This document shows, piece by piece, positions 17,717 through 27,463 of a stretch of 64,000 nt of DNA (positions are counted from its first letter, which is position 1; each line of letters starts with the position of its first letter). The stretch comes from Amycolatopsis sp. MtRt-6. Its GTDB lineage: Bacteria > Actinomycetota > Actinomycetes > Mycobacteriales > Pseudonocardiaceae. The notes beneath the pieces were generated by a model. It did not search any database. It was not told the DNA's origin and saw nothing but the letters and a program-made list of their open reading frames with translations. Position numbers and translations under genes: made by a program. The DNA is taken from assembly GCF_017308975.1 (NCBI RefSeq), contig NZ_JADWPD010000039.1, positions 40,634 through 104,633 on the forward strand. Reading direction: 5' to 3'.

Positions 17717-17798
17717 CGGCGGCTCTCCGTTCGTCGTTCCTGCCGATCATGCCCGGACCGTGCGGTCCAATGGTGATGATCATGGCATCGGCCCGACG

Positions 17799-18014
17799 TC
17801 ACCCGCAGGGGCCTTTGTCCTTCTCCGGCAAGGACTTTGCGCCCTGCCACACGGCACCGCGGAGGTAAATCCTGAAGGTCGAGGGATCGTCCCGCAGCCC
17901 CGGAAGCCTCCCGAAGCGGGCGCCCTCGCACAGAACGGTGGTGGTGGCCCGGGCCGCGTCCCCCTTCCCCTGCCGCCCGGCCGCCACCACCGGATCTGCG
18001 CCACGGCTGATCAT
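17799..18014 (-). CDS. Doubtful small ORF after SulP
   Basis: 71 residues from an ATG that overlaps the SulP stop (ATGA). No family is recognised. Its last codons lie on the paired DosR-like motifs at 17808-17846, which is odd for a coding end. The stop-start overlap is the only positive argument; it may be a chance frame in a promoter region. Confidence 0.22.
   Translation of the reverse strand: MISRGADPVVAAGRQGKGDAARATTTVLCEGARFGRLPGLRDDPSTFRIYLRGAVWQGAKSLPEKDKGPCG
17807..17846. promoter_or_regulatory. Paired DosR-like motifs upstream of the CoA-transferase gene
   Basis: GGGGCCTTTGTCCTTCTCC at 17808-17826 and GGCAAGGACTTTGCGCCCTG at 17827-17846, adjacent and in opposite orientation. About 90-130 bases upstream of the minus-strand start. 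The rest of 17717-18013 shows no convincing gene apart from the doubtful ORF listed separately. Confidence 0.58.
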
Positions 18015-19699
18015 CAACGCGGCGTGGACTGTCCTTCCGTACCGACAACGGTGGCGTCGGGTGTCCGCGCCCGTCGCACGTGTGACCGGGCGTGGGCGGC
18101 GGCTTCGGCGAAGTCGGTGAACAGGTGGTTCTCGTGCCGGAGTTTGCCGAGGGCGCCGGTGGCGGTCAGCACGTGCTGGTGGTGTGGCCGGATTCCCTTG
18201 ACCAGCACGGTGATGCCGCGGGCTTCGAGTTCTTCGATCGCTTCGCCGAGTGCTTTCGCGCCGGTGGCGTCGAGGAGGTGCAGGCGGGACAGGCGCAGGA
18301 TGACGACGAGGACGTTGTCTGCGGTGCCGGCGATGTCGGTGACTATGCGTTCGGAGGCGCCCCAGAACATCGCGCCTTCGAAGCCGAACACCGCGATGTG
18401 TTCGTCGCCAGGGGTGGCGGGGCCGGGAAGCGGGTCTTGCCGGGCGTGGGCGGAGCCGGCGAGGTGGCGCAGGGCGAAGAAGGCGGCGACGAGCAGGCCG
18501 ATTTCGACGGCGAGGATGAGGTCCGCCGCGACGGTCACCAGCGCGGTCACGGCGAAGGTGGCCGCGCTGGAGCGGCTCGCCTGAACGACCTCGCGGATCG
18601 TGCCGAACGGCACCATCCGCAGGCTGGTGACCATGAGAACGCCCGCCAGCGCGGCCAGCGGGATGCGGGACACGAGTCCGGTGGCGGCGTAGATCACCGC
18701 GAGGATCACCAGCGCGTGCGTGATGGCGGCCAGCCGGGTGCGGGCGCCGGAGCGGGCGTTGACGGCGGTGCGGGCGATCGCGCCGGTGGCGGGCATGCCG
18801 CCGAAGAGGCCGCTGGCGATCGAGGCCAGTCCTTGGCCGACGAGTTCGCGGTCCGGGCGGGTCGGGCCGACCGGGGGCCCGCTGCGGGTCATCGTCACGG
18901 CGACGCGGGCGGAGAGCAGGGATTCGATGGCCGCCAGCGCGGCGACCGCGACGACGGCTCCGGTGAGGTCGCCTACGGCGCCGAGGCTGAAGGACGGCAG
19001 TGCGGGGGTCAGGGTGCTCGGCAGGCCGCCGATCCGCGGCAGGGGGGCGTGGACGAGTTCGGCGATGACGGTCGCCGCGGCGACCGCGAGCAGGGACGCC
19101 GGGATCCCGCGGTGCAGCATGGGCAGCACGAGCATGAGCACGGCGACCAGCGCCACGGTCGCGATCGTCCAGCCGGCCGCACCACCGCCGGTCACGGCGT
19201 GGGCGACGGCGCCGGCCGCGGCCAGGGCCGGGTTCTTCCCCGGTGGCGCGGTCGTGCTGACGGCCGCGGGGACCTGCTGCAGGAAGATGATGCAGGCGAT
19301 CCCCAGCGTGAAGCCTTCGACGACTGGCCAGGGGAGATACCCGACCAGCCGGCCCAGCCGCGCGGCGCCCGCGACGAGCACGACCAGACCGCCGAGGATC
19401 GAGACCAGGGCGACCGAGGAAGCGCCGTGGACCGCGACGATCGGGGCCAGGACCACGGCCATCGCGCCGGTGGGCCCGGACACCTGGACCGGGGAGCCGC
19501 CGAACACCGCGGCGACGATGCCGGCCACAACGGCCGTGACCAGGCCGGCCGCCGGTCCCGCGCCCGAGCTGACCCCGAACGCCAGTGCCAGCGGCAGGGC
19601 CACGACACCGACGGTGACCCCGGCGAGGAGGTCCGCGCGGAGCACGGGCCCGTGGAGGTCGTAATCACCCCGGCCGGGCAGCAGGTCGCGGGCGTTCAC
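18014..19699 (-). CDS. SulP-family anion transporter with STAS domain
   Basis: 561 residues. About eleven membrane segments (start LLAGVTVGVVALPLALAFG, with GGSPVQVSGPTGAMAVV and GGMPATGAIARTAVN motifs of the SulP core) followed by a cytoplasmic STAS domain from about residue 430 (FGFEGAMFWGASERI...LRLSRLHLLDATGAKAL). SulP proteins carry sulfate, bicarbonate or other anions; substrate unknown here. The GTG start overlaps the ArsR stop codon (GTGA), so transporter and regulator are translated together. Confidence 0.9.
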   Translation of the reverse strand: MNARDLLPGRGDYDLHGPVLRADLLAGVTVGVVALPLALAFGVSSGAGPAAGLVTAVVAGIVAAVFGGSPVQVSGPTGAMAVVLAPIVAVHGASSVALVSILGGLVVLVAGAARLGRLVGYLPWPVVEGFTLGIACIIFLQQVPAAVSTTAPPGKNPALAAAGAVAHAVTGGGAAGWTIATVALVAVLMLVLPMLHRGIPASLLAVAAATVIAELVHAPLPRIGGLPSTLTPALPSFSLGAVGDLTGAVVAVAALAAIESLLSARVAVTMTRSGPPVGPTRPDRELVGQGLASIASGLFGGMPATGAIARTAVNARSGARTRLAAITHALVILAVIYAATGLVSRIPLAALAGVLMVTSLRMVPFGTIREVVQASRSSAATFAVTALVTVAADLILAVEIGLLVAAFFALRHLAGSAHARQDPLPGPATPGDEHIAVFGFEGAMFWGASERIVTDIAGTADNVLVVILRLSRLHLLDATGAKALGEAIEELEARGITVLVKGIRPHHQHVLTATGALGKLRHENHLFTDFAEAAAHARSHVRRARTPDATVVGTEGQSTPR

Positions 19700-20106
19700 G
19701 CCCGGGCCGCGATCTCGTCGAGCATGGCTTGCGGACTCGCGCCGGGCAACGGTGGCAGCTCGCGCGCCGCACGCAGCTGCTCCGAACCGGGGCGCAGCCC
19801 GGCCATCAGAAAGGCGCGGGCGACCACGAGGAGCTCGGCGACCAGGGGTTCGGCGAGCCAGTACTCGACAGCGTTGCCGGTGCGCGACGAGGTGACGACG
19901 CGGGAGCGGCGCAGTACCGCGAGGTGCTGGGACAGCTGGGAGGCTTCGCACCCGGTCACTTCGAGCAGTCGTGTCACCGGCGCGCCCTCTTCGCCGGCGG
20001 CGGCCAGCACCTCCAGCACTTGGATCCGCGTCGGGTGTGCGAGGCACTTGAACAGGTCGGCCTTGATCCGGTACAGCGGCTCCGTGGTGCGGGATCTTGC
20101 GGGCAT
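19696..20106 (-). CDS. ArsR/SmtB-family winged-helix regulator
   Basis: 136 residues. The core is KCLAHPTRIQVLEVLAAAGEEGAPVTRLLEVTGCEASQLSQHLAVLRRSRVVTSSRTGNAVEYWLAEP, a winged helix with recognition helix SQLSQHLAVLR. Two cysteines (KCLAHPTR and TGCEAS) could sense metal, sulfide or redox state; the classic ELCVCDL metal site is absent. It heads the operon with the SulP gene. AGGAGG sits six bases before the ATG. An inverted repeat at 20121-20136 probably is its operator. Confidence 0.9.
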   Translation of the reverse strand: MPARSRTTEPLYRIKADLFKCLAHPTRIQVLEVLAAAGEEGAPVTRLLEVTGCEASQLSQHLAVLRRSRVVTSSRTGNAVEYWLAEPLVAELLVVARAFLMAGLRPGSEQLRAARELPPLPGASPQAMLDEIAARA

Positions 20107-20120
20107 GAGCACCTCCTGGG

Positions 20121-20147
20121 TTGATGATTCTATCAATCCATCAATCC
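20121..20147. promoter_or_regulatory. ArsR-type operator
   Basis: TTGAT-N6-ATCAA (20121-20136) is an inverted repeat of the kind bound by ArsR repressors, and ATCAATCC is repeated directly at 20132-20139 and 20140-20147. It lies 15 bases before the arsR-like ATG, consistent with autoregulation. Confidence 0.6.
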
Positions 20148-20168
20148 ATCGCGGATCGGGGCCGCGCG

Positions 20169-20189
20169 CGAAGGACGAAAGTCCATTCG
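20169..20189. promoter_or_regulatory. DosR-like box between arsR and narG
   Basis: CGAA-GGAC-GAAA-GTCC-A-TTCG: inner arms GGAC/GTCC perfect and outer arms CGAA/TTCG also symmetric. About 108 bases before the narG start. One of the cleanest palindromes in the set. Confidence 0.68.
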
Positions 20190-20296
20190 AGCCGTGACAT
20201 TCGCCTGGTGATCGATCCGGTGCCTTCATCGAAGCTGGGCAGTGTCCGGCGGACACCAGGTGGTGTCGCCGTCCCGCCTGAAGGAGCCGCGTCATC

Positions 20297-23200
20297 GTGT
20301 TCAGCCATCCGGATCCCGCGGCGCCCGCGAACGACCACGTTCCCGGCCACGGCCCGCTGCTCGGCGTCCGCCGGTTCCTGACGAAGGAGACGGTCGGCGA
20401 CCGCGGCCGCACCCTGCACCAGATCGACTCCGGTGCCTGGGAGACCTTCTACCGCGACCGGTGGAGCTACGACCGGGTCGTGCGCTCGACCCACGGGGTG
20501 AACTGCACCGGGTCGTGCTCGTGGAACGTCTTCGTCAAGGACGACCTCATCACCTGGGAACACCAGGCCACCGACTACCCGACGACCGGCCCGGACAGCC
20601 CGGACTACGAGCCGCGCGGCTGCCCACGCGGTGCGTCGTTCTCCTGGTACGAGTACTCGCCGTCGCGCGTGCGGCACCCGTACGTGCGGGGCTCGCTGCT
20701 CACCATGTTCCGGGCGGGTGTGAAGCGGTTCGGCGACCCGGTGGCGGCGTGGGCGGACATCGTCGAGGACCCGCGCAAGGCCGAGGCCTACAAGGGGCAG
20801 CGCGGCCGCGGCGGGTTCGTGCGGGCCACGTTCGACGAGGCGGCCACGATGGTGGCCGCCGCACACGTGTACACGACCAAGACCTTCGGGCCGGACCGCG
20901 TGGTCGGCTTCTCGCCGATCCCCGCGATGTCGATGGCGTCCTTCGCCGCCGGGACCCGGTACCACGCGCTGCTGGGCGGCACGCTTCTGTCGTTCTACGA
21001 CTGGTACGCCGATCTGCCGGTCGCCTCGCCGCAGGTGTGGGGCGACCAGACCGACGTCCCCGAAGCCGGCGACTGGTGGAACTCCACCTACCTGATGATG
21101 TGGGGCTCGAACATCCCGGTGACGCGCACCCCGGACGCCCACTTCCTCGCCGAGGCCCGCTACCGCGGCACCAAGGTCGTCGCGGTCAGCCCCGACTACG
21201 CCGACAACGTCAAGTTCGCCGACGACTGGCTGGCCCCGCACTCCGGCACCGACGGTGCGCTGGCGATGGCCATGGGCCACGTCGTCCTCACCGAGTTCTT
21301 CCGCGACCGGCAGGTGCCCTACTTCACCGACTACGTCCGGTCGTACACCGATCTGCCGTTCCTGGTGACGCTGCAGGAGCGTGAGCCGGGCGTGTACGCG
21401 ACCGACCGGTTCCTGACTGCAGCCGACCTCGGCGACACCGACCCCGGTGCGCAACACAAGACCGTCCTGCTCGACGACGCGACCGGCGAGCCGCACGTGC
21501 CCCACGGCTCGCTCGGCTTCCGCTACGGCGCGGAGGCCGAGGGGCAGTGGAACCTCGACCTCGGTGACGTCGTGCCGGCCCTGGGTGTGCTCGACCACGC
21601 CACCGAACAGGTCGCCGTGGACCTCGCCCGGTTCGACATCGGAGAGACCGAGGGCGGCGCCACCATGCGCCGCGGTGTCCCGGTCGTGCGCGTCGGCGAG
21701 CACCTGGTCACCGGGGTGTTCGACCTGGTCATGGCGCAGTACGGCGTCCGTCGCGGCGAGCAGCCGGGCGAGTGGCCAACCGGGTACGACGACGCCGGAG
21801 CGCCGCACACGCCCGCGTGGCAGGAGCGGATCACCGGCGTCCCGGCCGTGATGGCGACCAAGATCGGACGCGAGCTGGCCCGCAACGCCGAGCGCAGCCG
21901 CGGCCGCACCCTGATCGCCCTGGGCGCGGGCGCGAACCAGTGGTTCCACTCCGACATGACCTACCGCGCCCTGATCGCGCTGGTGACCCTGACCGGCTGC
22001 CAGGGCGTCAACGGCGGCGGCTGGGCGCACTACGTCGGCCAGGAGAAGGCCCGGCCGGTCACCGGGCAGCAGCACCTGAGCTTCGCCTTCGACTGGCAGC
22101 GCCCGATGCGCCACCAGGCGAGCACGCCGTTCTGGTACCTGCACACCGACCAGTGGCGCTACGAAAAGGTCCCAGCCGACGAGCTGGCATCCCCGCTCGG
22201 GCAGGGCCGGTTGGCCGGGATGAGCTTCGCCGACACCGTCGCGGCCGCGCAGCGGATGGGCTGGTCGCCGGGCCACCCGGCGTTCGACCGCAACCCCCTC
22301 GACCTGACCGACGAAGCCGCGGCCGCCGGCGTGAGCGTGGGCGAGCACATCGTCGGCGAACTGAAGGCGGGCCGGCTGCACGCCGTGGCCGACGACCCGG
22401 ACAACCCGGCGAACTTCCCACGCTGCCTGACCCTGTGGCGGGCCAACCTGCTCGGCTCGTCCGGCAAGGGCAACGAGTTCTTCATGAAGCACCTGCTCGG
22501 CGTCGACTCGCTGGCCTCGGCCGAAGAATGCGGGCCGGGCGAGCGCCCGCGGGACGTGGCGTGGCGCGAGGAAGCACCCACCGGCAAGCTCGACCTGCTG
22601 ACCACGCTCGACTTCCGGATGACCAACACCGGCCTGCACTCCGACATCGTGCTGCCCGCGGCCACCTGGTACGAGAAGCACGACATCTCGACCACCGACA
22701 TGCACCCGTTCGTGCACTCGTTCTCCCCGGCGGTCGCCCCGCCCGCCGAGGTGCGCACCGACTACGACGCCTTCCTCGCGATCGCCGACAAGGTCAGCGA
22801 GCTGGCGGTCACGCACCTCGGCAAGCGCCGCGACGTGCTGGCCGCGCCGCTGCAGCACGACACCCCCGACGAACTCGCGACACCGTCGGGCCGCGTGCGC
22901 GACTGGCGCCACGGCGAGTGCGATCCCATCCCGGGCGTGACGATGCCGAAACTGGTCGAGGTCGAGCGCGACTACACCCTCATCGGCGCCAAGATGCGCG
23001 CGGTCGGCCCGCTGCTGGACAAGCTCGGCACGACGACCAAGGGCATCACAATCGACGTCACCCCGGAGCTGGAGTACCTGCGCCACCAGAACGGGGTCGT
23101 GGCCGATGGCCCCTTCGCGGGCCGGCCGTCACTGTCCACAGCGGACCGGATGTGCGAGGCGATCCTCGCCCTGTCCGGCACGACCAACGGCCGCGTGGCG

Positions 23201-24007
23201 CACGAAGGCTTTCTGCAGCTGGAAAAGCGGACCGGGCAGCCGTTCACCGACCTCGTCGAAGGCCACGAGACCGACCACGTCACCTACGCGGCCACACAGC
23301 AGGCGCCGCAGCCGGTGATCACCAGCCCGGAGTGGTCCGGCTCGGAGAAGGGCGGCCGCCGGTACTCCCCGTTCACCATCAACGTCGAGCGCCGCAAGCC
23401 CTGGCACACCCTGACCGGGCGGCAGCACTTCTTCGTCGAGCACGACTGGGTCGCCGAGCTGGGCGAGCACCTGCCCGGCTACCGGCCGCCGCTGAACATG
23501 GCGCGGCACTTCGGGAAACCGGGCGAGCTCGCCGACGGCGGTGTCACCGTCCGGTTCCTCACCCCGCACGCGAAGTGGTCGATCCACTCGATGTACCACG
23601 ACAACGAGCTGATGCTCGCGCTGTCGCGGGGCGGCCCGGTGATCTGGATGAGCGTCCAGGACGCCGCGAAGATCGGCGTCGCCGACAACGACTGGGTCGA
23701 GGCGGTCAACCGCAACGGCGTGGTCGTGGCGCGTGCCGTGGTGAGCCACCGGATGCCGGAGGGCACGGTGTTCCAGTACCACTCGCCCGAGCGCACGGTG
23801 AACGTCCCGAAGACCGAGAAAACCGGCAAGGGCAAGGGCAAACGCGGTGGTTACCACAACTCGATGACCCGGCTGCTGGTCAAGCCCACGCACCTGGCGG
23901 GCGGACACGCGCAGCTGACCTACGCCTTCAACTACTACGGCCCGATCGGCAGCCAGCGAGACGAGATCACCGTGATCCGGCGGCGCAGCCAGAATGTGGA
24001 GTACTGA
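20297..24007 (+). CDS. narG: Respiratory nitrate reductase alpha subunit (Mo-bisMGD)
   Basis: 1236 residues, the usual NarG length. It reduces nitrate to nitrite at the cytoplasmic face. The FS0 cluster ligands are visible as H66-x3-C70-x3-C74 and C109 in THGVNCTGSCSW...RGCPRG. Mo-cofactor regions include MWGSNIPVTRTPDAHF and TGCQGVNGGGWAHYVGQEK. GTG start, with GGAG about ten bases upstream. First gene of narGHJI; the box at 20169 precedes it. Confidence 0.97.
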   Translation: MFSHPDPAAPANDHVPGHGPLLGVRRFLTKETVGDRGRTLHQIDSGAWETFYRDRWSYDRVVRSTHGVNCTGSCSWNVFVKDDLITWEHQATDYPTTGPDSPDYEPRGCPRGASFSWYEYSPSRVRHPYVRGSLLTMFRAGVKRFGDPVAAWADIVEDPRKAEAYKGQRGRGGFVRATFDEAATMVAAAHVYTTKTFGPDRVVGFSPIPAMSMASFAAGTRYHALLGGTLLSFYDWYADLPVASPQVWGDQTDVPEAGDWWNSTYLMMWGSNIPVTRTPDAHFLAEARYRGTKVVAVSPDYADNVKFADDWLAPHSGTDGALAMAMGHVVLTEFFRDRQVPYFTDYVRSYTDLPFLVTLQEREPGVYATDRFLTAADLGDTDPGAQHKTVLLDDATGEPHVPHGSLGFRYGAEAEGQWNLDLGDVVPALGVLDHATEQVAVDLARFDIGETEGGATMRRGVPVVRVGEHLVTGVFDLVMAQYGVRRGEQPGEWPTGYDDAGAPHTPAWQERITGVPAVMATKIGRELARNAERSRGRTLIALGAGANQWFHSDMTYRALIALVTLTGCQGVNGGGWAHYVGQEKARPVTGQQHLSFAFDWQRPMRHQASTPFWYLHTDQWRYEKVPADELASPLGQGRLAGMSFADTVAAAQRMGWSPGHPAFDRNPLDLTDEAAAAGVSVGEHIVGELKAGRLHAVADDPDNPANFPRCLTLWRANLLGSSGKGNEFFMKHLLGVDSLASAEECGPGERPRDVAWREEAPTGKLDLLTTLDFRMTNTGLHSDIVLPAATWYEKHDISTTDMHPFVHSFSPAVAPPAEVRTDYDAFLAIADKVSELAVTHLGKRRDVLAAPLQHDTPDELATPSGRVRDWRHGECDPIPGVTMPKLVEVERDYTLIGAKMRAVGPLLDKLGTTTKGITIDVTPELEYLRHQNGVVADGPFAGRPSLSTADRMCEAILALSGTTNGRVAHEGFLQLEKRTGQPFTDLVEGHETDHVTYAATQQAPQPVITSPEWSGSEKGGRRYSPFTINVERRKPWHTLTGRQHFFVEHDWVAELGEHLPGYRPPLNMARHFGKPGELADGGVTVRFLTPHAKWSIHSMYHDNELMLALSRGGPVIWMSVQDAAKIGVADNDWVEAVNRNGVVVARAVVSHRMPEGTVFQYHSPERTVNVPKTEKTGKGKGKRGGYHNSMTRLLVKPTHLAGGHAQLTYAFNYYGPIGSQRDEITVIRRRSQNVEY

Positions 24008-24008
24008 C

Positions 24009-25637
24009 ATGCGGATCCGCGCCCAGGTCGCGATGGTGATGAACCTCGACAAGTGCATCGGCTGTCACACGTGCTCGGTGACCTGCAAGCAGACGTGGAC
24101 CAACCGCGAGGGCACCGAGTACGTCTGGTTCAACAACGTCGAGACGAAACCCGGCATCGGCTACCCGAAGCACTACGAGGACCAGGAACGCTGGAAGGGC
24201 GGCTGGCAGCTCGACGGCAAGGGCCGGCTGGTCCTGCGTTCAGGCGGCCGCCTGAAGCGGCTTTCGCGGATCTTCGCCAACCCCGACCTGCCGACGCTCG
24301 AGGACTACTACGAGCCCGCGACCTTCGACAAGGACGTCCTCGTCGACGCGCCCGCCGGGCTGGCCGACACCCCGGTCAAGCAGCCGCGTTCGGCGCTCAC
24401 CGGCGAGCCGATGAGCCTGGAGTGGGGCGCGAACTGGGAGGACGGTCTCGGCGGTGCCCACGAACGAGCCGGCACCGACCCGAACATCACCGCGATGGAC
24501 CCGGAAGCGGCCGCGCGGGTGAAGTTCGAGTTCGAGAAGACGTTCATGTTCCACCTGCCGCGGATCTGCGAGCACTGCCTCAACCCCGCCTGCGTCTCAG
24601 CCTGCCCGTCGGGCGCGATGTACAAGCGCGAGGAGGACGGCATCGTCCTGGTCGACCAGGACCGCTGCCGCGGCTGGCGGATGTGCGTGAGCGCGTGTCC
24701 CTACAAGAAGGTCTACGTCAACCACGCCACCGGCAAGGCCGAGAAGTGCACCTTCTGCTTCCCGCGCATCGAAGCCGGACAGCCCACGATCTGCTCGGAG
24801 ACCTGCGTCGGCCGACTGCGCTACCTGGGTCTGGTCTTCTACGACGAGGACGCCATCCTCGCCGCCGCCTCGGTCGAGGACGAGAAGGAACTGCTCGCCG
24901 CGCAGCGAGCGGTGTTCCTCGACCCGCACGACCCCGAAACCGTGCGGCTGGCCACTGAGGCCGGGCTGCCCGAGGAATGGGTGCTCGCCGCACAGGCGTC
25001 CCCGGTGTGGAAGCTGATCAGCGAGTACGAGATCGCGTTGCCGCTACACCCGGAGTACCGAACCTTGCCGATGGTTTGGTACGTCCCGCCGCTCTCGCCT
25101 GTGCTGGACGCGGTCAGCGCCGCCGGCCGTGACGACACCGACGCCGACGACGTCTTCCACACCATCCGAGACTTGCGGATCCCGGTGGAGTACCTCGCCG
25201 AGCTGTTCACCGCCGGTGACGCCGATGCGGTGGCCGGGGTACTGATGAAGCTCGCCGCGATGCGTTCCTACATGCGGGCGCGCACCCTCGACGGCACCGT
25301 GGCCGAGGAACTCTGTGACTCGGTCGGCATGTCGGGGGAGCAGATCGAGGCGATGTACCGGCTACTGGCGATCGCCAAGTACGACGAGCGCTACGTCATC
25401 CCCACCGCCTACAGCAAGGATGCCGCCGCGCTCGAAGCCCAAGCCGCGTCCACATCGGACTGTTCGCTCGACTGCACCGGCGGCCCCGGGATGACCGAGT
25501 CCGTCGCTGCCACCGGGGAGCGGTTCCACCTCGTCGCCGACGACCAGCAGGTCCGCCCGGGCCGCCGGAGCCTCTTCACCCGCCGCTCCGACGGCCGGCT
25601 CGGGCTGACCCTCGACCCGGCGGGAGGCCCGGCATGA
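24009..25637 (+). CDS. narH: Respiratory nitrate reductase beta subunit (iron-sulfur)
   Basis: 542 residues. Four Fe-S cluster motifs carry electrons from NarI to NarG: CIGCHTCSVTCKQTW near residue 16, CEHCLNPACVSACPSG, CRGWRMCVSACPYKK (the Trp marks the 3Fe-4S site) and CTFCFPRIEAGQPTICSETC. Starts one base after the narG stop. The start MRIRAQVAMVMNLDKC matches known NarH. Confidence 0.97.
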   Translation: MRIRAQVAMVMNLDKCIGCHTCSVTCKQTWTNREGTEYVWFNNVETKPGIGYPKHYEDQERWKGGWQLDGKGRLVLRSGGRLKRLSRIFANPDLPTLEDYYEPATFDKDVLVDAPAGLADTPVKQPRSALTGEPMSLEWGANWEDGLGGAHERAGTDPNITAMDPEAAARVKFEFEKTFMFHLPRICEHCLNPACVSACPSGAMYKREEDGIVLVDQDRCRGWRMCVSACPYKKVYVNHATGKAEKCTFCFPRIEAGQPTICSETCVGRLRYLGLVFYDEDAILAAASVEDEKELLAAQRAVFLDPHDPETVRLATEAGLPEEWVLAAQASPVWKLISEYEIALPLHPEYRTLPMVWYVPPLSPVLDAVSAAGRDDTDADDVFHTIRDLRIPVEYLAELFTAGDADAVAGVLMKLAAMRSYMRARTLDGTVAEELCDSVGMSGEQIEAMYRLLAIAKYDERYVIPTAYSKDAAALEAQAASTSDCSLDCTGGPGMTESVAATGERFHLVADDQQVRPGRRSLFTRRSDGRLGLTLDPAGGPA

Positions 25638-26329
25638 CCCCGTCTCCGGCGGATCGGACCCGGCTGTTCGACCTCGCCTCCCTGCTGCTCACCTACCCCG
25701 ACTGCCGGTTGTCCGGAGCGAAGGAGGAACTGCGGGCCGCCGTCGGCCAGATCGCCGACCCCGAGGTGCGCGAGCAGCTCACAACGTTCCTCGACTGGTT
25801 CCTCACCACCGATGCCGTGGACGTCGAAGCCCACTACGTGCGGACGTTCGACCTCCGCCGTCGCTGTGGCCTGTACCTGACCTACTACCTGCATGGCGAC
25901 ACCCGCAAACGCGGCATCGCCCTGCTGACCCTCAAGCAGCGCTACCGCGCCCACGGCCTGCGCCTGGCCGACGGCGAGCTGCCCGACCTGCTGCCGGTGG
26001 TGCTGGAGTTCGCCGCTGCGGCCGGCCCGGGCGACGGAGAAGCGCCGCTGCGTCAGCACCGCCAGGGCCTGGAACTGCTGCGGTCGGCCCTGGAGGACGC
26101 CCGATCGCCGTACCGGCACCTGCTCGAAGCCGTCGTCGCTGCGTTGCCGCCGTTGACCGACGCCGACCGGGATGCGATCCGGGCACTCGCGGCGGATGGG
26201 CCGCCCGTGGAATCCGTCGGGCTGGCGCCCTACGGGGCCGACGTCGACTCGATCGACTTCGGCCCGGACCTGAGTACCGGCTTCAGTACCGAACCGTGCG
26301 CCCACGCGCACTTGGAGAGTGCCCCGTGA
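25634..26329 (+). CDS. narJ: Nitrate reductase assembly chaperone
   Basis: 231 residues. TorD/NarJ helical fold with the family block DLASLLLTYPD near the start and DAVDVEAHYVRTFDLRRRCGLYLTYYLHGDTRKRG. It holds NarG for cofactor insertion and membrane delivery. ATGA overlap with narH; its own stop overlaps the narI start. Confidence 0.94.
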   Translation: MTPSPADRTRLFDLASLLLTYPDCRLSGAKEELRAAVGQIADPEVREQLTTFLDWFLTTDAVDVEAHYVRTFDLRRRCGLYLTYYLHGDTRKRGIALLTLKQRYRAHGLRLADGELPDLLPVVLEFAAAAGPGDGEAPLRQHRQGLELLRSALEDARSPYRHLLEAVVAALPPLTDADRDAIRALAADGPPVESVGLAPYGADVDSIDFGPDLSTGFSTEPCAHAHLESAP

Positions 26330-27072
26330 GCACGTTCACCTGGATCGTCGTCCCCTACGCCTGCCTCGCCGTGTTCGTCCTCGGCCACGTCTGGCGGTGG
26401 CGCAAGGATCAGTTCGGCTGGACCACCCACACCAGCCAGCTGCTGGAAAGCCGCATCCTGCGCTGGGGCTCGCCGCTGTTCCACCTCGGCGCGTTCGGCG
26501 TGATCGCCGGCCACGCCATGGGTCTGCTGGTCCCCGCTTCGCTGACCTCGGCGCTCGGCATTCCCGAAAGCCTTTACCACGCCACCGCCGTGTGGGGCGG
26601 CACGATCACCGGCGTCATGCTGGTCGTGGGCTTGGTCCTGCTCATCGCCCGCCGCTTCGTCAAGGGCCGCGTCCGCCGGACGACGACCACAATGGACAGA
26701 GTCCTCTACGTGGCGCTGGCGGCGATGGTGATCCTCGGGATGACCGCCACCGTCGGCACCAACCTGCTGGGCGACGGCTACGACTACCGCGAGACCATCG
26801 CCGTCTGGTTCCGCAGCGTCTTCTGGTTCTCCCCGCAGAGCCACCTCATGATCGAGGCACCGCTGGTCTACCAGCTGCACGCGATCGGCGGGTTCCTGTT
26901 CCTCGCGCTGTGGCCGTTCACGCGGCTGGTGCACGTGTGGTCGGCGCCGCTCGCTTACCTGTGGCGCCCCTACGTCGTCTACCGGGCCCGCCGTGGCGCG
27001 CCGCCCGTTCCCGTCCTGCCGCCGGCCGTCGTGCGTGACCGGGCGGTCGCGGAAAGGCGAAGCCATGCGTGA
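26326..27072 (+). CDS. narI: Nitrate reductase gamma subunit (cytochrome b)
   Basis: 248 residues, five membrane helices. Haem b ligands are expected in FHLGAFGVIAGHAMG (helix 2) and YQLHAIGGFLFLALWPFTRLVHVW (helix 5). Takes electrons from menaquinol. GTG start overlapping the narJ stop (GTGA). Confidence 0.95.
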   Translation: MSTFTWIVVPYACLAVFVLGHVWRWRKDQFGWTTHTSQLLESRILRWGSPLFHLGAFGVIAGHAMGLLVPASLTSALGIPESLYHATAVWGGTITGVMLVVGLVLLIARRFVKGRVRRTTTTMDRVLYVALAAMVILGMTATVGTNLLGDGYDYRETIAVWFRSVFWFSPQSHLMIEAPLVYQLHAIGGFLFLALWPFTRLVHVWSAPLAYLWRPYVVYRARRGAPPVPVLPPAVVRDRAVAERRSHA

Positions 27073-27463
27073 GCCGGCGGTCGGCGAGGTGGTGGTGCGG
27101 CTGCCGAAGACCTTGCCCGTCGACATCTCGGTCGCCCAGGCTCGGGCCTGTTTCGCCGACGACCACGTCCACATGCTGCTGCTCACCGAGTCCGGACGGC
27201 TGCTGGGCACGCTGGTGCGCGACGACCTGAGCGACGCAGGCGACGGCCCGGCCCTGACCCACTCGCACATGGCCGGCCGGACCATCCCGGCGGACCTGCC
27301 CGCCGAGTACGCCCGGCAGCTCCTGCTGGCCCGTGGACAACGGCGGCTGGCCGTGGTCGACGACGAGGGCGTCCTCGTGGGCCTGTTGTGCCTCAAGCGG
27401 CGCCTCACCGGGTTCTGCAGCGACGCCGACGTCGCCGCGCGCGCCGCGGAGCGCGGCGAATGA
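27065..27463 (+). CDS. CBS-pair protein at the end of the nar operon
   Basis: 132 residues. Two CBS units are visible: LPVDISVAQARACFADDHVHMLLLTESGRLLGTLVRDDL and the C-terminal GQRRLAVVDDEGVLVGLLCLKRR. It overlaps the end of narI by eight bases and ends at the ywiC-like start (ATGA overlap), so it belongs to the nar transcript. It could bind an adenosine nucleotide and adjust nitrate respiration; no partner is identified. Confidence 0.8.
   Translation: MREPAVGEVVVRLPKTLPVDISVAQARACFADDHVHMLLLTESGRLLGTLVRDDLSDAGDGPALTHSHMAGRTIPADLPAEYARQLLLARGQRRLAVVDDEGVLVGLLCLKRRLTGFCSDADVAARAAERGE

Noticed and set aside
20141..23086. Long minus-strand frame opposite narG
   Set aside because: Antisense shadow of narG; no recognisable domain.
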